A stretch of 34,541 nucleotides of DNA from Gammaproteobacteria bacterium. GTDB taxonomy: Bacteria > Pseudomonadota > Gammaproteobacteria > Steroidobacterales > Steroidobacteraceae. The first letter of the stretch is position 1. Each line of letters starts with the position of its first letter. Position numbers and translations under genes: made by a program. Below, in pieces: positions 25,555-33,621 of the stretch. The DNA lies in assembly GCA_021323735.1 (NCBI GenBank), contig JAJPKM010000039.1, positions 1 to 34,541 on the forward strand. Reading direction: 5' to 3'. The notes under the pieces are model-generated. The model was not told the origin of the DNA. It was given only the letters and a program-made list of their open reading frames with translations, and searched no databases.

Positions 25555-25959
25555 ATGGACCCGAACTGGAACGACAACCAACCTATCTATCGCCAACTGC
25601 GCGATCGAATGGTCGCCCTGATCTTAGAGGGCGCGCTGAAGGAGGGTGACCCCTTGCCCTCCGTGAGGGCGGTGGCTGCCGACTACCGGCTCAATCCGCT
25701 CACCGTGCTCAAAGGCTACCAACAGCTGGTCGATGAGAATCTGGTCGAGAAACGCCGCGGTCGCGGCATGTATGTGAGCGACGGCGCTCGCCGTCTGTTG
25801 CTCTCCGGAGAGCGCGAACGGTTCCTGAACGAGGAATGGCCGCAAATTCTCGCCGTCATCAATCGGCTCGGCTTTTCCTCACAAGAGTTGTTCGCGCAAA
25901 CGCCGGCAACCACCCACCCCGCGCCCCCGCCCCGCGGCAGCTTACCTACGGAAGAATGA
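25555..25959 (+). CDS. GntR family transcriptional regulator, YtrA subfamily
   Basis: 134 residues. The winged helix lies at about 9-75: QPIYRQLRDRMVALILEGAL, LPSVRAVAADYRLNPLTVLKGYQQL and EKRRGRGMYVSDGA. The short C-terminal helical tail without a large ligand-binding domain is characteristic of the YtrA subfamily, which represses its own operon of ABC transporter genes, usually in response to cell-envelope stress or antibiotics. ATG at 25555 is chosen because MDPNWNDNQPIYRQL is the normal beginning; a GTG at 25510 would add 15 residues with no domain. The ABC ATPase starts 7 bp after the stop. Confidence 0.93.
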   Translation: MDPNWNDNQPIYRQLRDRMVALILEGALKEGDPLPSVRAVAADYRLNPLTVLKGYQQLVDENLVEKRRGRGMYVSDGARRLLLSGERERFLNEEWPQILAVINRLGFSSQELFAQTPATTHPAPPPRGSLPTEE

Positions 25960-25966
25960 GACTCAT

Positions 25967-26824
25967 ATGGCACCGCTCATTGAAGCTCGAGATCTGACGA
26001 AAAAATACGGCCAATTCGTGGCGTTGGATCGTGCCAACCTCAAGGTCGAGGCCGGCCGCATCGTCGGTCTCATCGGTCCCAACGGAGCCGGCAAAACCAG
26101 CGCGCTGCGCGCCATCCTGGGTCTCACGGACTACGAAGGCCAGCTTACGGTACTGGGCCGTGAGCCGTTTCGCGACCGCACCGCTCTCATGAACGATTGC
26201 TGCTTCATCGCCGATGTGGCAGTGCTGCCCTCCTGGCTGCGCGTCGACCAGGCCATCGATTTCGTGGCCGGCGTGCATCCGCGATTTCGCCGCGACCGTG
26301 CCGCGGCGTTCCTCGCCAAGACGCAAATCGGCGGCAAGCGGCGGATGCGGGAATTGTCGAAGGGAATGAAAACGCAGGTCCACCTGGCGTTGACCATGGC
26401 GATCGACGCCAAATTGCTGGTGCTGGACGAGCCCACGCTGGGCCTCGATATCTTGGCGCGCCGCTCTTTCTATGACGCATTGGTCAACGACTACATGGAC
26501 GAGACGCGAACCATTCTGATCACCACGCACCAAGTGGAAGAAGTAGAGAACCTGCTCACTGATATCATATTCATCGACAAGGGCCGCATCGTACTGGACG
26601 CTTCCCTCGAGGATGTCGCCACCCGTTTCGCCGCGGTCGCGGTGACGGGCGATCGCCTCGATGCGGCGCGTGCCGAAAGACCGTTCTACGAACGGCAGAT
26701 TCTCGGCAAGGTGGTTCTGTACTTCGACAGCGTCGATGCCGGCAGGTTGGCTCCATTCGGCGAGATGCACACGCCCAGCGTGTCCGATTTATTCGTTGCC
26801 AAGCTTTCCGGGGGTGTAGCATGA
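25967..26824 (+). CDS. ABC transporter ATP-binding protein
   Basis: 285 residues. Walker A GPNGAGKT is at 37-44, the signature is LSKGMKTQ at 130-137 (a variant of LSGGQ), Walker B LLVLDEP is at 150-156, the D-loop follows as GLD, and the switch His is in TTHQVEE. The variant signature and the C-terminal extension (about 220-285) are usual in YtrB/BcrA-like exporters. It powers the permease encoded next. The stop overlaps the permease start (ATGA at 26821-26824), so subunits are translationally coupled. The substrate is unknown; by analogy it may be a peptide antibiotic or an envelope component. Confidence 0.95.
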   Translation: MAPLIEARDLTKKYGQFVALDRANLKVEAGRIVGLIGPNGAGKTSALRAILGLTDYEGQLTVLGREPFRDRTALMNDCCFIADVAVLPSWLRVDQAIDFVAGVHPRFRRDRAAAFLAKTQIGGKRRMRELSKGMKTQVHLALTMAIDAKLLVLDEPTLGLDILARRSFYDALVNDYMDETRTILITTHQVEEVENLLTDIIFIDKGRIVLDASLEDVATRFAAVAVTGDRLDAARAERPFYERQILGKVVLYFDSVDAGRLAPFGEMHTPSVSDLFVAKLSGGVA

Positions 26825-27690
26825 ATACCAACATCTGGCTCATCCGCCGAGAATTCTGGGAAAATCGTGCCATCTGGATGATTCCGGCCATCTTCGGCAC
26901 GCTGCTGATCCTCGGCGCATTGTTCGGCCAGATCAGCATTCCCAGGCTTACGACGCCTGAACAAATGCACGAGGCCGCCGCGGCGTACCAGGTGATCGTC
27001 GGCGCGATGTTCTATGTGGTGATGTCGGTCTACGCCACTTGGTACCTCCTCGACTGCCTGTATGCAGATCGCCGAGACCGCAGCATCTTGTTCTGGAAGT
27101 CGCTGCCGATATCCGACGCCAAGACCGTACTCAGCAAGCTCATCGTCGGCATGGTGCTGATACCGTTGGTGTATTACGCGGTCGCCGATGCAACCGCGCT
27201 GGTCGGAGCATTCATCCTGTCGATTCGCGCAAGGGCATCGATCGGCGGTGCGCTGTGGCAGCCGGACGTCTGGTGGCAAATCCAAGTCCTGTGGGTGTAT
27301 TGCATCGTCACCACCGCCCTGTGGTACCTGCCCATCGCCGGCTGGCTGATGCTGGTGTCGGCCTGGGCCAAGCGTGCCGTGATGCTGTGGGCGGTGCTGC
27401 CGCCGCTGGTGGCATTCATCCTGGAGCGGGCGATTGTCGGCACTCAGGTGATTGGACACGTGCTCCTCGTCCGTTTAGCGGGACTGCCTTATGTGGCTTT
27501 CAACGGTGCCAATCTCGAGTGGACGGAGGGCAAGGGTATTGTGGATATTGACGGGGTTCCGGCCAGTGTGTGGCATCTCATCAACCCCAGTGGGTTTTTC
27601 ACCAGCGCCGACACCTGGATAGGCGCCGCCGTGGGAGCCGCCCTGATCGTCGCGGCCATCCAGCTCCGGACGCGCCGCACCGAAGTTTAA
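26821..27690 (+). CDS. ABC transporter permease
   Basis: 289 residues with about six membrane segments. An N-terminal amphipathic start (IWLIRREFWENRAIWMIP) leads into ILGALFGQI, then FYVVMSVYATWYLLDCLYADRRDRSILFWKSLP, a motif common to ABC-2 type permeases of this operon type, then hydrophobic runs around VLIPLVYYAVADAT, LWYLPIAGWLMLVSAW and WAVLPPLVAFI. It overlaps the ATPase stop by four bases and its own TAA overlaps the next ATG as TAATG. Together with the ATPase it forms the transporter; whether it exports or only senses is not known. Confidence 0.88.
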   Translation: MNTNIWLIRREFWENRAIWMIPAIFGTLLILGALFGQISIPRLTTPEQMHEAAAAYQVIVGAMFYVVMSVYATWYLLDCLYADRRDRSILFWKSLPISDAKTVLSKLIVGMVLIPLVYYAVADATALVGAFILSIRARASIGGALWQPDVWWQIQVLWVYCIVTTALWYLPIAGWLMLVSAWAKRAVMLWAVLPPLVAFILERAIVGTQVIGHVLLVRLAGLPYVAFNGANLEWTEGKGIVDIDGVPASVWHLINPSGFFTSADTWIGAAVGAALIVAAIQLRTRRTEV

Positions 27691-28679
27691 TGCGGGAGAT
27701 CAGAGCAGGGCGCGCCGCCGCTGAATGCGCCGCTGTTGCGGCGTTGCTCATCCTGCTTTCCGGCAGGGGGCGTGCGGACGAGTTTTTCCCGGTGCGCTAC
27801 GAAAATCCCCTGATCCGCGGCCTGTACCTGCCCCTGCCCAGCGACAGTCGGCTGACCGACGGAATGAATCTGTCGGCTACGTTGACCATCACCAACACGA
27901 TCAACGTGGAGAACCGCCCCGAGGAAAGTTCGTTCGTGGACGGCGAGAGCGACGCGCTCAGGCTGACTTACGAAAACTCCCTATTCCAATCCTGGCGCTA
28001 CCGCCTCACCCTGCCCGTCATCCATGACAGCGGCGGCATCCTGGATTCGGTCATCTCGGACTGGCACCGCTTCTTCGGGCTGCCGCAGGGCGAACGACCC
28101 TTCTACCCCGAGAACCGGCTGGTGTACTTCTACGCCGGCCGGGGTCGCGTCGACGTCACGCAGTCCCAAACCAGCCTTGGCGACATTTCCGGCGAAACCG
28201 GGTGGTTTGCCGCCGACGATGCGCATCGTACGCTGTCTTTCTGGGGAGGCCTCAAGGCTCCCACCGGTTCGGCGGCCAAGCTGACCGGCGACGGTGCATG
28301 GGACGGAGCGATGTGGGCGCATGGCGCCATACGCTGGAGCAATTGGCAGATGGCGGGGGAGTTAGGGATTGCGCAGCCTTTCGGCGATGAGGTCTTTGCC
28401 GGGGCCGCGCACAAGACTTCGGCTTTCGCGCGGTTCGCAGCCACGCGCACGTTGGGGTCGGTTTGGTCGGTGCGGGCACAACTCGACGGCCAGAGCGCCC
28501 GCGTCGAGGACAGTGAGATACGGTTATTGGGACCGAGCCTGGAACTCACCATCGGCGCGGTGCGGCGCCTGGGACAGCGGTGGCGCCTCGAATTCGGGTT
28601 CACCGAAGATGCCGCCGTGAACACCGGCCCCGACATCACGTTCTTTCTTGGGCTTCGCCGCCAAAGCGGTGCAAAATAG
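27690..28679 (+). CDS. DUF3187 family outer-membrane beta-barrel-like protein
   Basis: 329 residues with a signal peptide (AAVAALLILLSGRGRA, cut before DEFFPV). The mature N-terminus YENPLIRGLYLPLPSDSRL resembles DUF3187 proteins. Alternating hydrophobic strands follow (ALRLTYENSLFQSWRYRLTLPV, LELTIGAVRRLGQRWRLEFGF), and the protein ends with a strand FFLGLRRQSGAK, consistent with a beta-barrel in the outer membrane. Function is unknown. Its ATG overlaps the permease stop as TAATG, so it belongs to the YtrA operon. The family call rests on recollection of the motif; the barrel prediction is inference. Confidence 0.7.
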   Translation: MREIRAGRAAAECAAVAALLILLSGRGRADEFFPVRYENPLIRGLYLPLPSDSRLTDGMNLSATLTITNTINVENRPEESSFVDGESDALRLTYENSLFQSWRYRLTLPVIHDSGGILDSVISDWHRFFGLPQGERPFYPENRLVYFYAGRGRVDVTQSQTSLGDISGETGWFAADDAHRTLSFWGGLKAPTGSAAKLTGDGAWDGAMWAHGAIRWSNWQMAGELGIAQPFGDEVFAGAAHKTSAFARFAATRTLGSVWSVRAQLDGQSARVEDSEIRLLGPSLELTIGAVRRLGQRWRLEFGFTEDAAVNTGPDITFFLGLRRQSGAK

Positions 28680-28712
28680 CGTCCGAAGGTTCGTTCACCT
28701 GGAAGGGCGCTC

Positions 28713-29195
28713 ATGTACAAGACAAAGATCGATCTATCCGAGAAGGTTCGCCGCAACGTCATCGTTATTTTGAACGATCGCTTGGCATATGCCATCGATC
28801 TGCAGTCCCAGATCAAACAGGCGCATTGGAACGTCAAGGGTCCGAACTTCATCGCTCTGCACGAGCTGTTCGACAAGCTTTCGAATGTGGTGCTGGAACA
28901 GATCGATGAGATCGCAGAGCGCGTCACCAGCTTAGGGGGCACCGCGGAGGGTACGGTCGCCGTCGCGGCCAAGCGCAGCAAATTGAAGAACTACCCGTTG
29001 AGCATCACCTCCGGCAAGGACCATCTGTTCTATTTGTCGACGCAAATGTCGGTGTACGGCAAAGTGGTGCGCGAGGCGATCACCGACACCGATGAGCTGG
29101 GAGATGCGGACACGGCGGATCTTTTTACGGGGATTTCGCGCGACGTCGACAAGTACCTGTGGTTCCTCGAGGCGCATTTGCAGGAAAAGGCCTGA
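28713..29195 (+). CDS. dps: Dps-family DNA protection / iron storage protein
   Basis: 160 residues forming a ferritin-like four-helix bundle. Ferroxidase ligands at the dimer interface are all present: His38 (AHWN), His50, Asp54, Asp65 and Glu69, with the same spacing as E. coli Dps. The protein makes 12-mer shells that oxidise and store iron with H2O2 and protect DNA in stationary phase. The N-terminal tail carries few Lys residues, so DNA binding could be weaker than in E. coli. GGAAGGG precedes the ATG. It is 33 bp downstream of the DUF3187 gene and is followed directly by the PH/SHOCT gene. Confidence 0.95.
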   Translation: MYKTKIDLSEKVRRNVIVILNDRLAYAIDLQSQIKQAHWNVKGPNFIALHELFDKLSNVVLEQIDEIAERVTSLGGTAEGTVAVAAKRSKLKNYPLSITSGKDHLFYLSTQMSVYGKVVREAITDTDELGDADTADLFTGISRDVDKYLWFLEAHLQEKA

Positions 29196-29196
29196 T

Positions 29197-29817
29197 ATGA
29201 ACGATCCGGCGGCCGCCGCGGATCCCGGCCAGCGCGCGGCGCTCGCGACACTCCAGGGCTTGTTGACCAGCGGCGAGACGCTGGAAGCCTGGGCTGCCCA
29301 GCGCCGTGTCTATGCACTGACTCATCGGCGCGTCTGCATAGCCGCCACCAGCGGTCGATTCATCTCCCTCACCCGGTGGCTGTTCGGCGGCTACGATTCG
29401 GCCGATATTCGCTGGCAGGACCTGCAGGAAACGCGCATCAGCGCCGGGATCATCGCCGCGGACCTGACGCTGATCGCGCGTAGCAGTTCGGACCTCAATC
29501 TTGGCGCCGAGGTCAACCGCGTCTGGACCTTCGAGGGCCTGAACAAGGACCAGGCGCAGGCCATGTACCGCATCTGCCAGCAGCACGATCAGATCTGGCG
29601 CGAAAAGCGCCGCGTGCGTGAATTGGAAGAGCTGCGCGCAAAATCAGGCGGCGTGCAGATCAGCGGAGCGTCCGCGGGCTACGCGAGTACGGATGCCGCC
29701 GGCACCGAATCCGAACCCACGCGCCGTCTGCGTCAGGCGCGTGAGATGCTCGACGCCAAGCTCATCAGCGATGCCGAATTCGAATCCATCAAGGCGAAGA
29801 TCGTTTCAGGCTTGTAA
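29197..29817 (+). CDS. PH-like and SHOCT-domain protein
   Basis: 206 residues. The first 130 residues (VYALTHRRVCIAATSGRF, YDSADIRWQDLQETRISAGI, ADLTLIARSSSDLNL) have the strand pattern of bacterial pleckstrin-homology-like domains. A helix (about 115-150) and a Ser/Ala linker lead to a C-terminal SHOCT motif (RLRQAREMLDAKLISDAEFESIKAKIVSGL-like, about 175-206). SHOCT segments are thought to mediate oligomerisation. No signal or membrane segment is evident. The ATG lies one base after the dps stop, so it is probably co-transcribed with dps. Exact role unknown. Confidence 0.8.
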   Translation: MNDPAAAADPGQRAALATLQGLLTSGETLEAWAAQRRVYALTHRRVCIAATSGRFISLTRWLFGGYDSADIRWQDLQETRISAGIIAADLTLIARSSSDLNLGAEVNRVWTFEGLNKDQAQAMYRICQQHDQIWREKRRVRELEELRAKSGGVQISGASAGYASTDAAGTESEPTRRLRQAREMLDAKLISDAEFESIKAKIVSGL

Positions 29818-29928
29818 CGCCTCAAATCACCAACCGGGACTTCGGACCTTGTGGAAGTAGCGCTGTTTCGCCCGTGCTTCGAGCAGGCCGCGCTCGGGCG
29901 TGATCGACTTGCTGTTCGCTACGAGTCC

Positions 29929-31275
29929 TCAGCCCAACAAGTACGCAAAATAGCTGTTGCGCAGCCGGTTCACAGGATCGGTGCGCTGGCGCAGCGCGCG
30001 GAACAGTTTGGCGCGTTCACCGAAGGATTTGGCCACGTGTTCAGGCTGCAAGGCGCGCGTCTGATTGAACGTAGGCGTGCCGCCGTGCGAGGAGGCAAAT
30101 TCGTTGAAGTCGATGAGGAAGTCATCCCAGCCCTGTTCGCCGCTCGATGAGGGCTCCAGGGTGAACATCGGGCCTGAGTAGCTCGCGCTAAAGAGAGAAC
30201 CCCGGTCCTGATGCAGCCTGGCGGCGCCGCTCACCACGTTGCCGCGGTAGCGATGCTTCTTGTAATACGACTTGCAGAATGCGAAGTAGGCGCCGAGCAG
30301 CGCCGGATAGTCGGCTTGCGGGAAAGCCCAGAGGCTGTAGGTGTGACGCGCCTTCCAGGCCTCCTTCGGCATGTCGCGCATCCATTCGTGCGAGTACATC
30401 ATGACATCGCGGCTGCCGCCGGAGAGGGCACGGTGCATGCCCGAGAGCACGGCGGCGCGCAATCCGCGAGCCGCGAGGACGCTGCCCACCGTCGAGCCGA
30501 ACGCAGGCAGTACGTTGCGCATCACCGATTGTTTTATTTGCCAGATACCGGAGCGGGTGATCGAGGCGGATTCGGCCGGCGTGCGCCGTTCGATGGTGAT
30601 TCGGTCGTGAAAGGGCGATACATGCAGGCGCAGCGCGCCCGGCGCGCCGATCAAGGCCGGATATCGCGCGCCGAATTCCTTCAGGTTCAGCACCTGGTAG
30701 TCGATTTTGACGGGGAGCATGGGGCGCACGCGTACCACGACCTCGTGCACCAGCCCAAGCAGGCCGAAACTCGAACGCAGCACGCGCATCAAGTCGCGGT
30801 CCCGATCGGTGACGGTCATGTGCTTGCCCTGCGGCGTAACCATTTTTATTTCGCAGATGCACGATGACAACTGCGACATGCCGTCGGCGTACGAGGCCTG
30901 CGGCAGGGTGGTCATCGCCATTGCGCCCAGCGAAATCTGGCCCATTTCGGGCGTCAGCGGCAGTTCCTGCCCGCGTTCGGCGAGCGCTTTGACCAAGGTG
31001 CTCACGCGCACCCCCGCCTGCGCCCGGACGCTGTTTTCTCCAAATTCCAGGATCCTGTCGAGCCCCGCGGTGTCCACCGTGGTTCCGCCGTCCCCGCCGA
31101 CACAGCGAGTCTGCGAATAATCCGCCCCGACCATTCGAATCGGGCTGGGATAGCTTTTGGGTTTGGACAGGAGGCTGGGCAGGTCTTCGAAGCGCTTCAA
31201 GCGCAGGACAAGCCGGGGCCGGCGATAGATGCCTGATGAGTCCGCCCCGCGCGGATCGCTGACTTTATTGACCAT
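29929..31275 (-). CDS. FAD-binding oxidoreductase (ALO-type FAD-linked oxidase)
   Basis: 448 residues. The N-terminal half is a PCMH-type FAD domain: PIRMVGADYSQTRCVGGDGG, TTVDTAGLDRILEF, VRAQAGVRVSTLVKAL, and SLGAMAMTTLPQASYADGMS. The second half matches the D-arabinono-1,4-lactone-oxidase type C-terminal domain and ends PVNRLRNSYFAYLLG. The position where covalent homologues have His in GxxHS is Tyr (GADYS), so FAD is probably bound non-covalently. The substrate is unknown; sugar lactones or alditols are common in the family. ATG at 31275 has GGGGGGA five bases upstream and lies beyond the riboswitch; a GTG at 31377 would start inside it. Expression is probably under c-di-GMP control (see the leader). 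Confidence 0.88.
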   Translation of the reverse strand: MVNKVSDPRGADSSGIYRRPRLVLRLKRFEDLPSLLSKPKSYPSPIRMVGADYSQTRCVGGDGGTTVDTAGLDRILEFGENSVRAQAGVRVSTLVKALAERGQELPLTPEMGQISLGAMAMTTLPQASYADGMSQLSSCICEIKMVTPQGKHMTVTDRDRDLMRVLRSSFGLLGLVHEVVVRVRPMLPVKIDYQVLNLKEFGARYPALIGAPGALRLHVSPFHDRITIERRTPAESASITRSGIWQIKQSVMRNVLPAFGSTVGSVLAARGLRAAVLSGMHRALSGGSRDVMMYSHEWMRDMPKEAWKARHTYSLWAFPQADYPALLGAYFAFCKSYYKKHRYRGNVVSGAARLHQDRGSLFSASYSGPMFTLEPSSSGEQGWDDFLIDFNEFASSHGGTPTFNQTRALQPEHVAKSFGERAKLFRALRQRTDPVNRLRNSYFAYLLG

Positions 31276-31280
31276 GTGCT

Positions 31281-31329
31281 TCCCCCCGGAAGACGGCAAA
31301 ACGCTTGAATAAAGCTGGCTGTCGGGGGG
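31281..31329 (-). promoter_or_regulatory. Possible riboswitch expression platform sequestering the ribosome binding site
   Basis: On the minus strand CCCCCCG (31329-31323) is perfectly complementary to CGGGGGG (31288-31282), which includes the Shine-Dalgarno sequence of the oxidase gene. A rival local hairpin CTTCC-GGGG-GGAAG also covers the ribosome binding site. Neither ends in a U-run, which favours translational rather than transcriptional control. Two smaller hairpins (GCGCT/AGCGC and AAACC/GGTTT) lie between this and the aptamer. Confidence 0.6.
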
Positions 31330-31377
31330 CACAAAACCGGGCGGTTTCGTATGCGCTTCAAGCGCTAGAAGATTCAC

Positions 31378-31470
31378 TGGCGACCCCGCTATCGTCAGGC
31401 TTCCTCGCGGGAAGCCCCTTAGACCGGTGGTTTTGCGTCCCCACCTTTCGGCGGGTTTGCCCTTAAACAG
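31378..31470 (-). ncRNA. Cyclic di-GMP-I (GEMM-I) riboswitch aptamer
   Basis: Read on the minus strand, the sequence follows the GEMM-I consensus and the Vibrio Vc2 aptamer segment by segment: GGGCAAACC, a six-pair stem closed by a GAAA tetraloop, GGACGCAAA, then ACC-ACC-GGT in place of GCC-UCC-GGC (a compensated change), CTAA, a seven-pair hairpin GGCTTCC/GGAAGCC in the variable P3 arm, and ATAGCGGGGT. The GAAA loop and the CTAA region form the tetraloop-receptor contact of this class. It lies about 100 bases upstream of the FAD-linked oxidase ATG, in the same orientation. Confidence 0.93.
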
Positions 31471-31478
31471 CTGCCCTT

Positions 31479-31508
31479 ACTATGCGATGCCAACCGAAGC
31501 TTTGTAAA
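31479..31508 (-). promoter_or_regulatory. Candidate sigma70 promoter of the riboswitch leader
   Basis: On the minus strand TTTACA (31508-31503) and CATAGT (31484-31479) are separated by 18 bp, giving 5/6 and 4/6 matches. The start would fall near 31472, just before the aptamer. Confidence 0.55.
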
Positions 31509-31600
31509 GGGCTATTTCAGGGGCACTTAAGGGGCCATTTGAGGGGCATTTAAGGAGGGTATTCGAGGGTATTCGAGGGTATTTGAGTAGGTATTGAGGA
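31509..31600. repeat. Phased 10-12-bp repeat array
   Basis: Eight or nine G-runs on the plus strand, starting at 509, 520, 531, 543, 554/557, 567, 577, 590 and 598 (add 31000), are separated by AT-rich steps such as CATTTAA and TATTCGA. The period drifts from 11-12 bp to exactly 10 bp (ATTCGAGGGT units). It abuts the -35 of the riboswitch promoter and ends about 40 bp from the antiporter stop. Confidence 0.85.
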
Positions 31601-31638
31601 GTGTTGGCAAACGGCACCGGGCGGCCGAAACGGGGGTT

Positions 31639-33621
31639 TTAGCCCATCAAGAGCAGAGTTTCGGCATGTTCCACGGCTTCCGGGGTGCCGTACACCACCA
31701 CCACGTCCCCCTCCTTGAAGACCGTATCGGGCCCGGGCTCGCGCCCCACGATGCCGTCCCGGCGGACCGCGTTGACGGTGGCTCGCGAGCCGCGCTGGGT
31801 GAGCTCGGTGATGCTGCGCCCCACCGCCCAGGCTTGGGGCGGCAGGATGACGCTGTGCAACTCCTCCCGAAAAGCGTGGGAGTCGTCCAGCTGCTCGGCG
31901 TCCAGGGCGCGATAGTATTGACGCAGCATTTGATAGCGATGGCTGCGAATGTCGTTCACGGTACGGATCACCCGGCCCACCGGCAGCTTCATGAGCAGCA
32001 ACAGGTGAGACAGCAGCATGAGGCTGGCCTCGAAAGTCTCCGGCACCACCTCGGTCGCGCCTGCGGCCTGCAATTGCGTAAGCTTGGTGTCGTCCTGCGT
32101 GCGCACCAGGATGGGCACGTCGGTGCGCAATTCGCGCACCGATCGCAGGATACGCAGTGCCACATCCGGATTTGCGAAGGTGATCACGACGACGCTGGCC
32201 TGCGCCAGGCCGACGTTCTCCAAAACTTTGACTTCGGCCGCGTCGCCGTACACCACGGGATCGCCGACCTGCCGGCCGGTGCGGATGCGGTGTGCGTCGA
32301 CATCGAGGGCGATGTACTCGAAGCCGGCCTGCTCCAGCACGCGCGCGATGTTCTGCCCCACCCGGCCGAAGCCGCAGATCACCACATGCTCGCGCTCCGC
32401 GGCGGCCAGGGCGATGCGTTCGTGGCGCATCGCCTCGGTCTGCGGGTTGCCGGATTCGCGCAAAATGATGCGCGTGATGCGCCGATTGTGGCGGATGATC
32501 AAGGGCGACACGACCATGCTCAGTACCGTGGCCGCCAGCAGCGGTTGCACCACGCTTGGGTCGAGCAACTCCCGCCTCAGGAGCAGAATCAGCAGCGCGA
32601 AACCGAACTCTCCGCCCTGTGCGACGACCACGCCCGTGCGCAAGGACTTGAACCAGCTGTGCGTGGCCGGTTCGGCCACCACCGCGACCACCGCGGACTT
32701 GAGCAGCAGCAGGCCGATCAGGATCGCCATCACCACGGGCAAGTCCCGCAGCAGCAGGCCCACGTCCAGCAGCATGCCGACGGTGATGAAGAACAATCCC
32801 AGCAGCACCTCGCGGTACGAGCGTATGGTCGCCTCGATCTGATGCCGAAATTCGGTTTCAGCCAGCATCATGCCGGCGAGGAATGCACCGAGCGCAAGCG
32901 ACAGCCCGGCCGCATGGGTGGCCCAGGACGATGCCAGGACGGCGAGCAGCACCGCCAGCGAGAACAGTTCCGCCGACCGCACCGAGGCGATGAGCAGGAA
33001 CAGGGGCCGGAGCAGCCAGCGGCCGGCGGCCAACACCAGCAGCAACGCGAGTGCGGCGATGCCGATTGCGCTCAGAATGTGCGACGCATCCACAGCGCGC
33101 CCGCCGCCCAGCGCCGACACCAATGCCAGGAGCAGCGGAAAACTCAGGTCCTGGAACAGGCAGATGGCGACGGCCAGACGGCCGTGGGTACGATTGTTCT
33201 CCGATTGCTCCGTGAGCTGGGCGATGATGATGGCGGTGGAGGACATGGCCAGGGCACCGCCGATCACCACCGCGACGGCCGGCGCCACGCCGAAGATCAG
33301 CACCGCAGCCGCCGCGATGATGCCTGTCGTGATCAGCACCTGAGCGCCGCCCACCCCCAGCACTTCCCAGCGCATGGCCACCAGACGCGGCAGCGAGAAC
33401 TCCAAGCCCAGGGTGAAGACCAGGAATACCACACCGAAGTCCGCCAGCAACTGCGTCGTTTCATTGTCCGCCGCCAGCGCCAGCGCATGCGGACCCAACA
33501 GCATACCGACCGCGAGATATCCCAAAATCGCGGGCAACGCCAACTTACGCACGGCCGCGACCACGCACACCGACGCCGTGAGCAATATCAGGATCTGTAA
33601 CAGCGGATCGTTATGCCCCAT
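31639..33621 (-). CDS. CPA2 monovalent cation:proton antiporter, KefB/KefC-like
   Basis: 660 residues. About twelve membrane helices occupy residues 1-390 with the Na+/H+ exchanger motifs LALPAILGYLAVGMLLGP, VVFLVFTLGLEFSL and LSLALGAFLAGMMLAETEFR. A TrkA-N (RCK) domain begins HVVICGFGRVGQNIARVLEQ and carries the nucleotide-binding Gly motif, and a TrkA-C domain closes the protein (GREPGPDTVFKEGDVVVVYG). Such proteins export K+ (or Na+) in exchange for H+ and are gated by nucleotide or glutathione adducts. The KefFC glutathione site and a KefF/KefG partner are not seen, so Kef is a family label. No operon partner. Confidence 0.92.
   Translation of the reverse strand: MGHNDPLLQILILLTASVCVVAAVRKLALPAILGYLAVGMLLGPHALALAADNETTQLLADFGVVFLVFTLGLEFSLPRLVAMRWEVLGVGGAQVLITTGIIAAAAVLIFGVAPAVAVVIGGALAMSSTAIIIAQLTEQSENNRTHGRLAVAICLFQDLSFPLLLALVSALGGGRAVDASHILSAIGIAALALLLVLAAGRWLLRPLFLLIASVRSAELFSLAVLLAVLASSWATHAAGLSLALGAFLAGMMLAETEFRHQIEATIRSYREVLLGLFFITVGMLLDVGLLLRDLPVVMAILIGLLLLKSAVVAVVAEPATHSWFKSLRTGVVVAQGGEFGFALLILLLRRELLDPSVVQPLLAATVLSMVVSPLIIRHNRRITRIILRESGNPQTEAMRHERIALAAAEREHVVICGFGRVGQNIARVLEQAGFEYIALDVDAHRIRTGRQVGDPVVYGDAAEVKVLENVGLAQASVVVITFANPDVALRILRSVRELRTDVPILVRTQDDTKLTQLQAAGATEVVPETFEASLMLLSHLLLLMKLPVGRVIRTVNDIRSHRYQMLRQYYRALDAEQLDDSHAFREELHSVILPPQAWAVGRSITELTQRGSRATVNAVRRDGIVGREPGPDTVFKEGDVVVVYGTPEAVEHAETLLLMG

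Noticed and set aside
31276-31377. GTG at 31377 as start of the FAD-linked oxidase
   Set aside because: It would begin at the 3' edge of the riboswitch and lacks a ribosome binding site; ATG at 31275 has a strong one.
31594-33600. 668-codon plus-strand open frame opposite the antiporter
   Set aside because: Gln/His/Arg-rich shadow of a clear CPA2 antiporter in the other frame; no domain.
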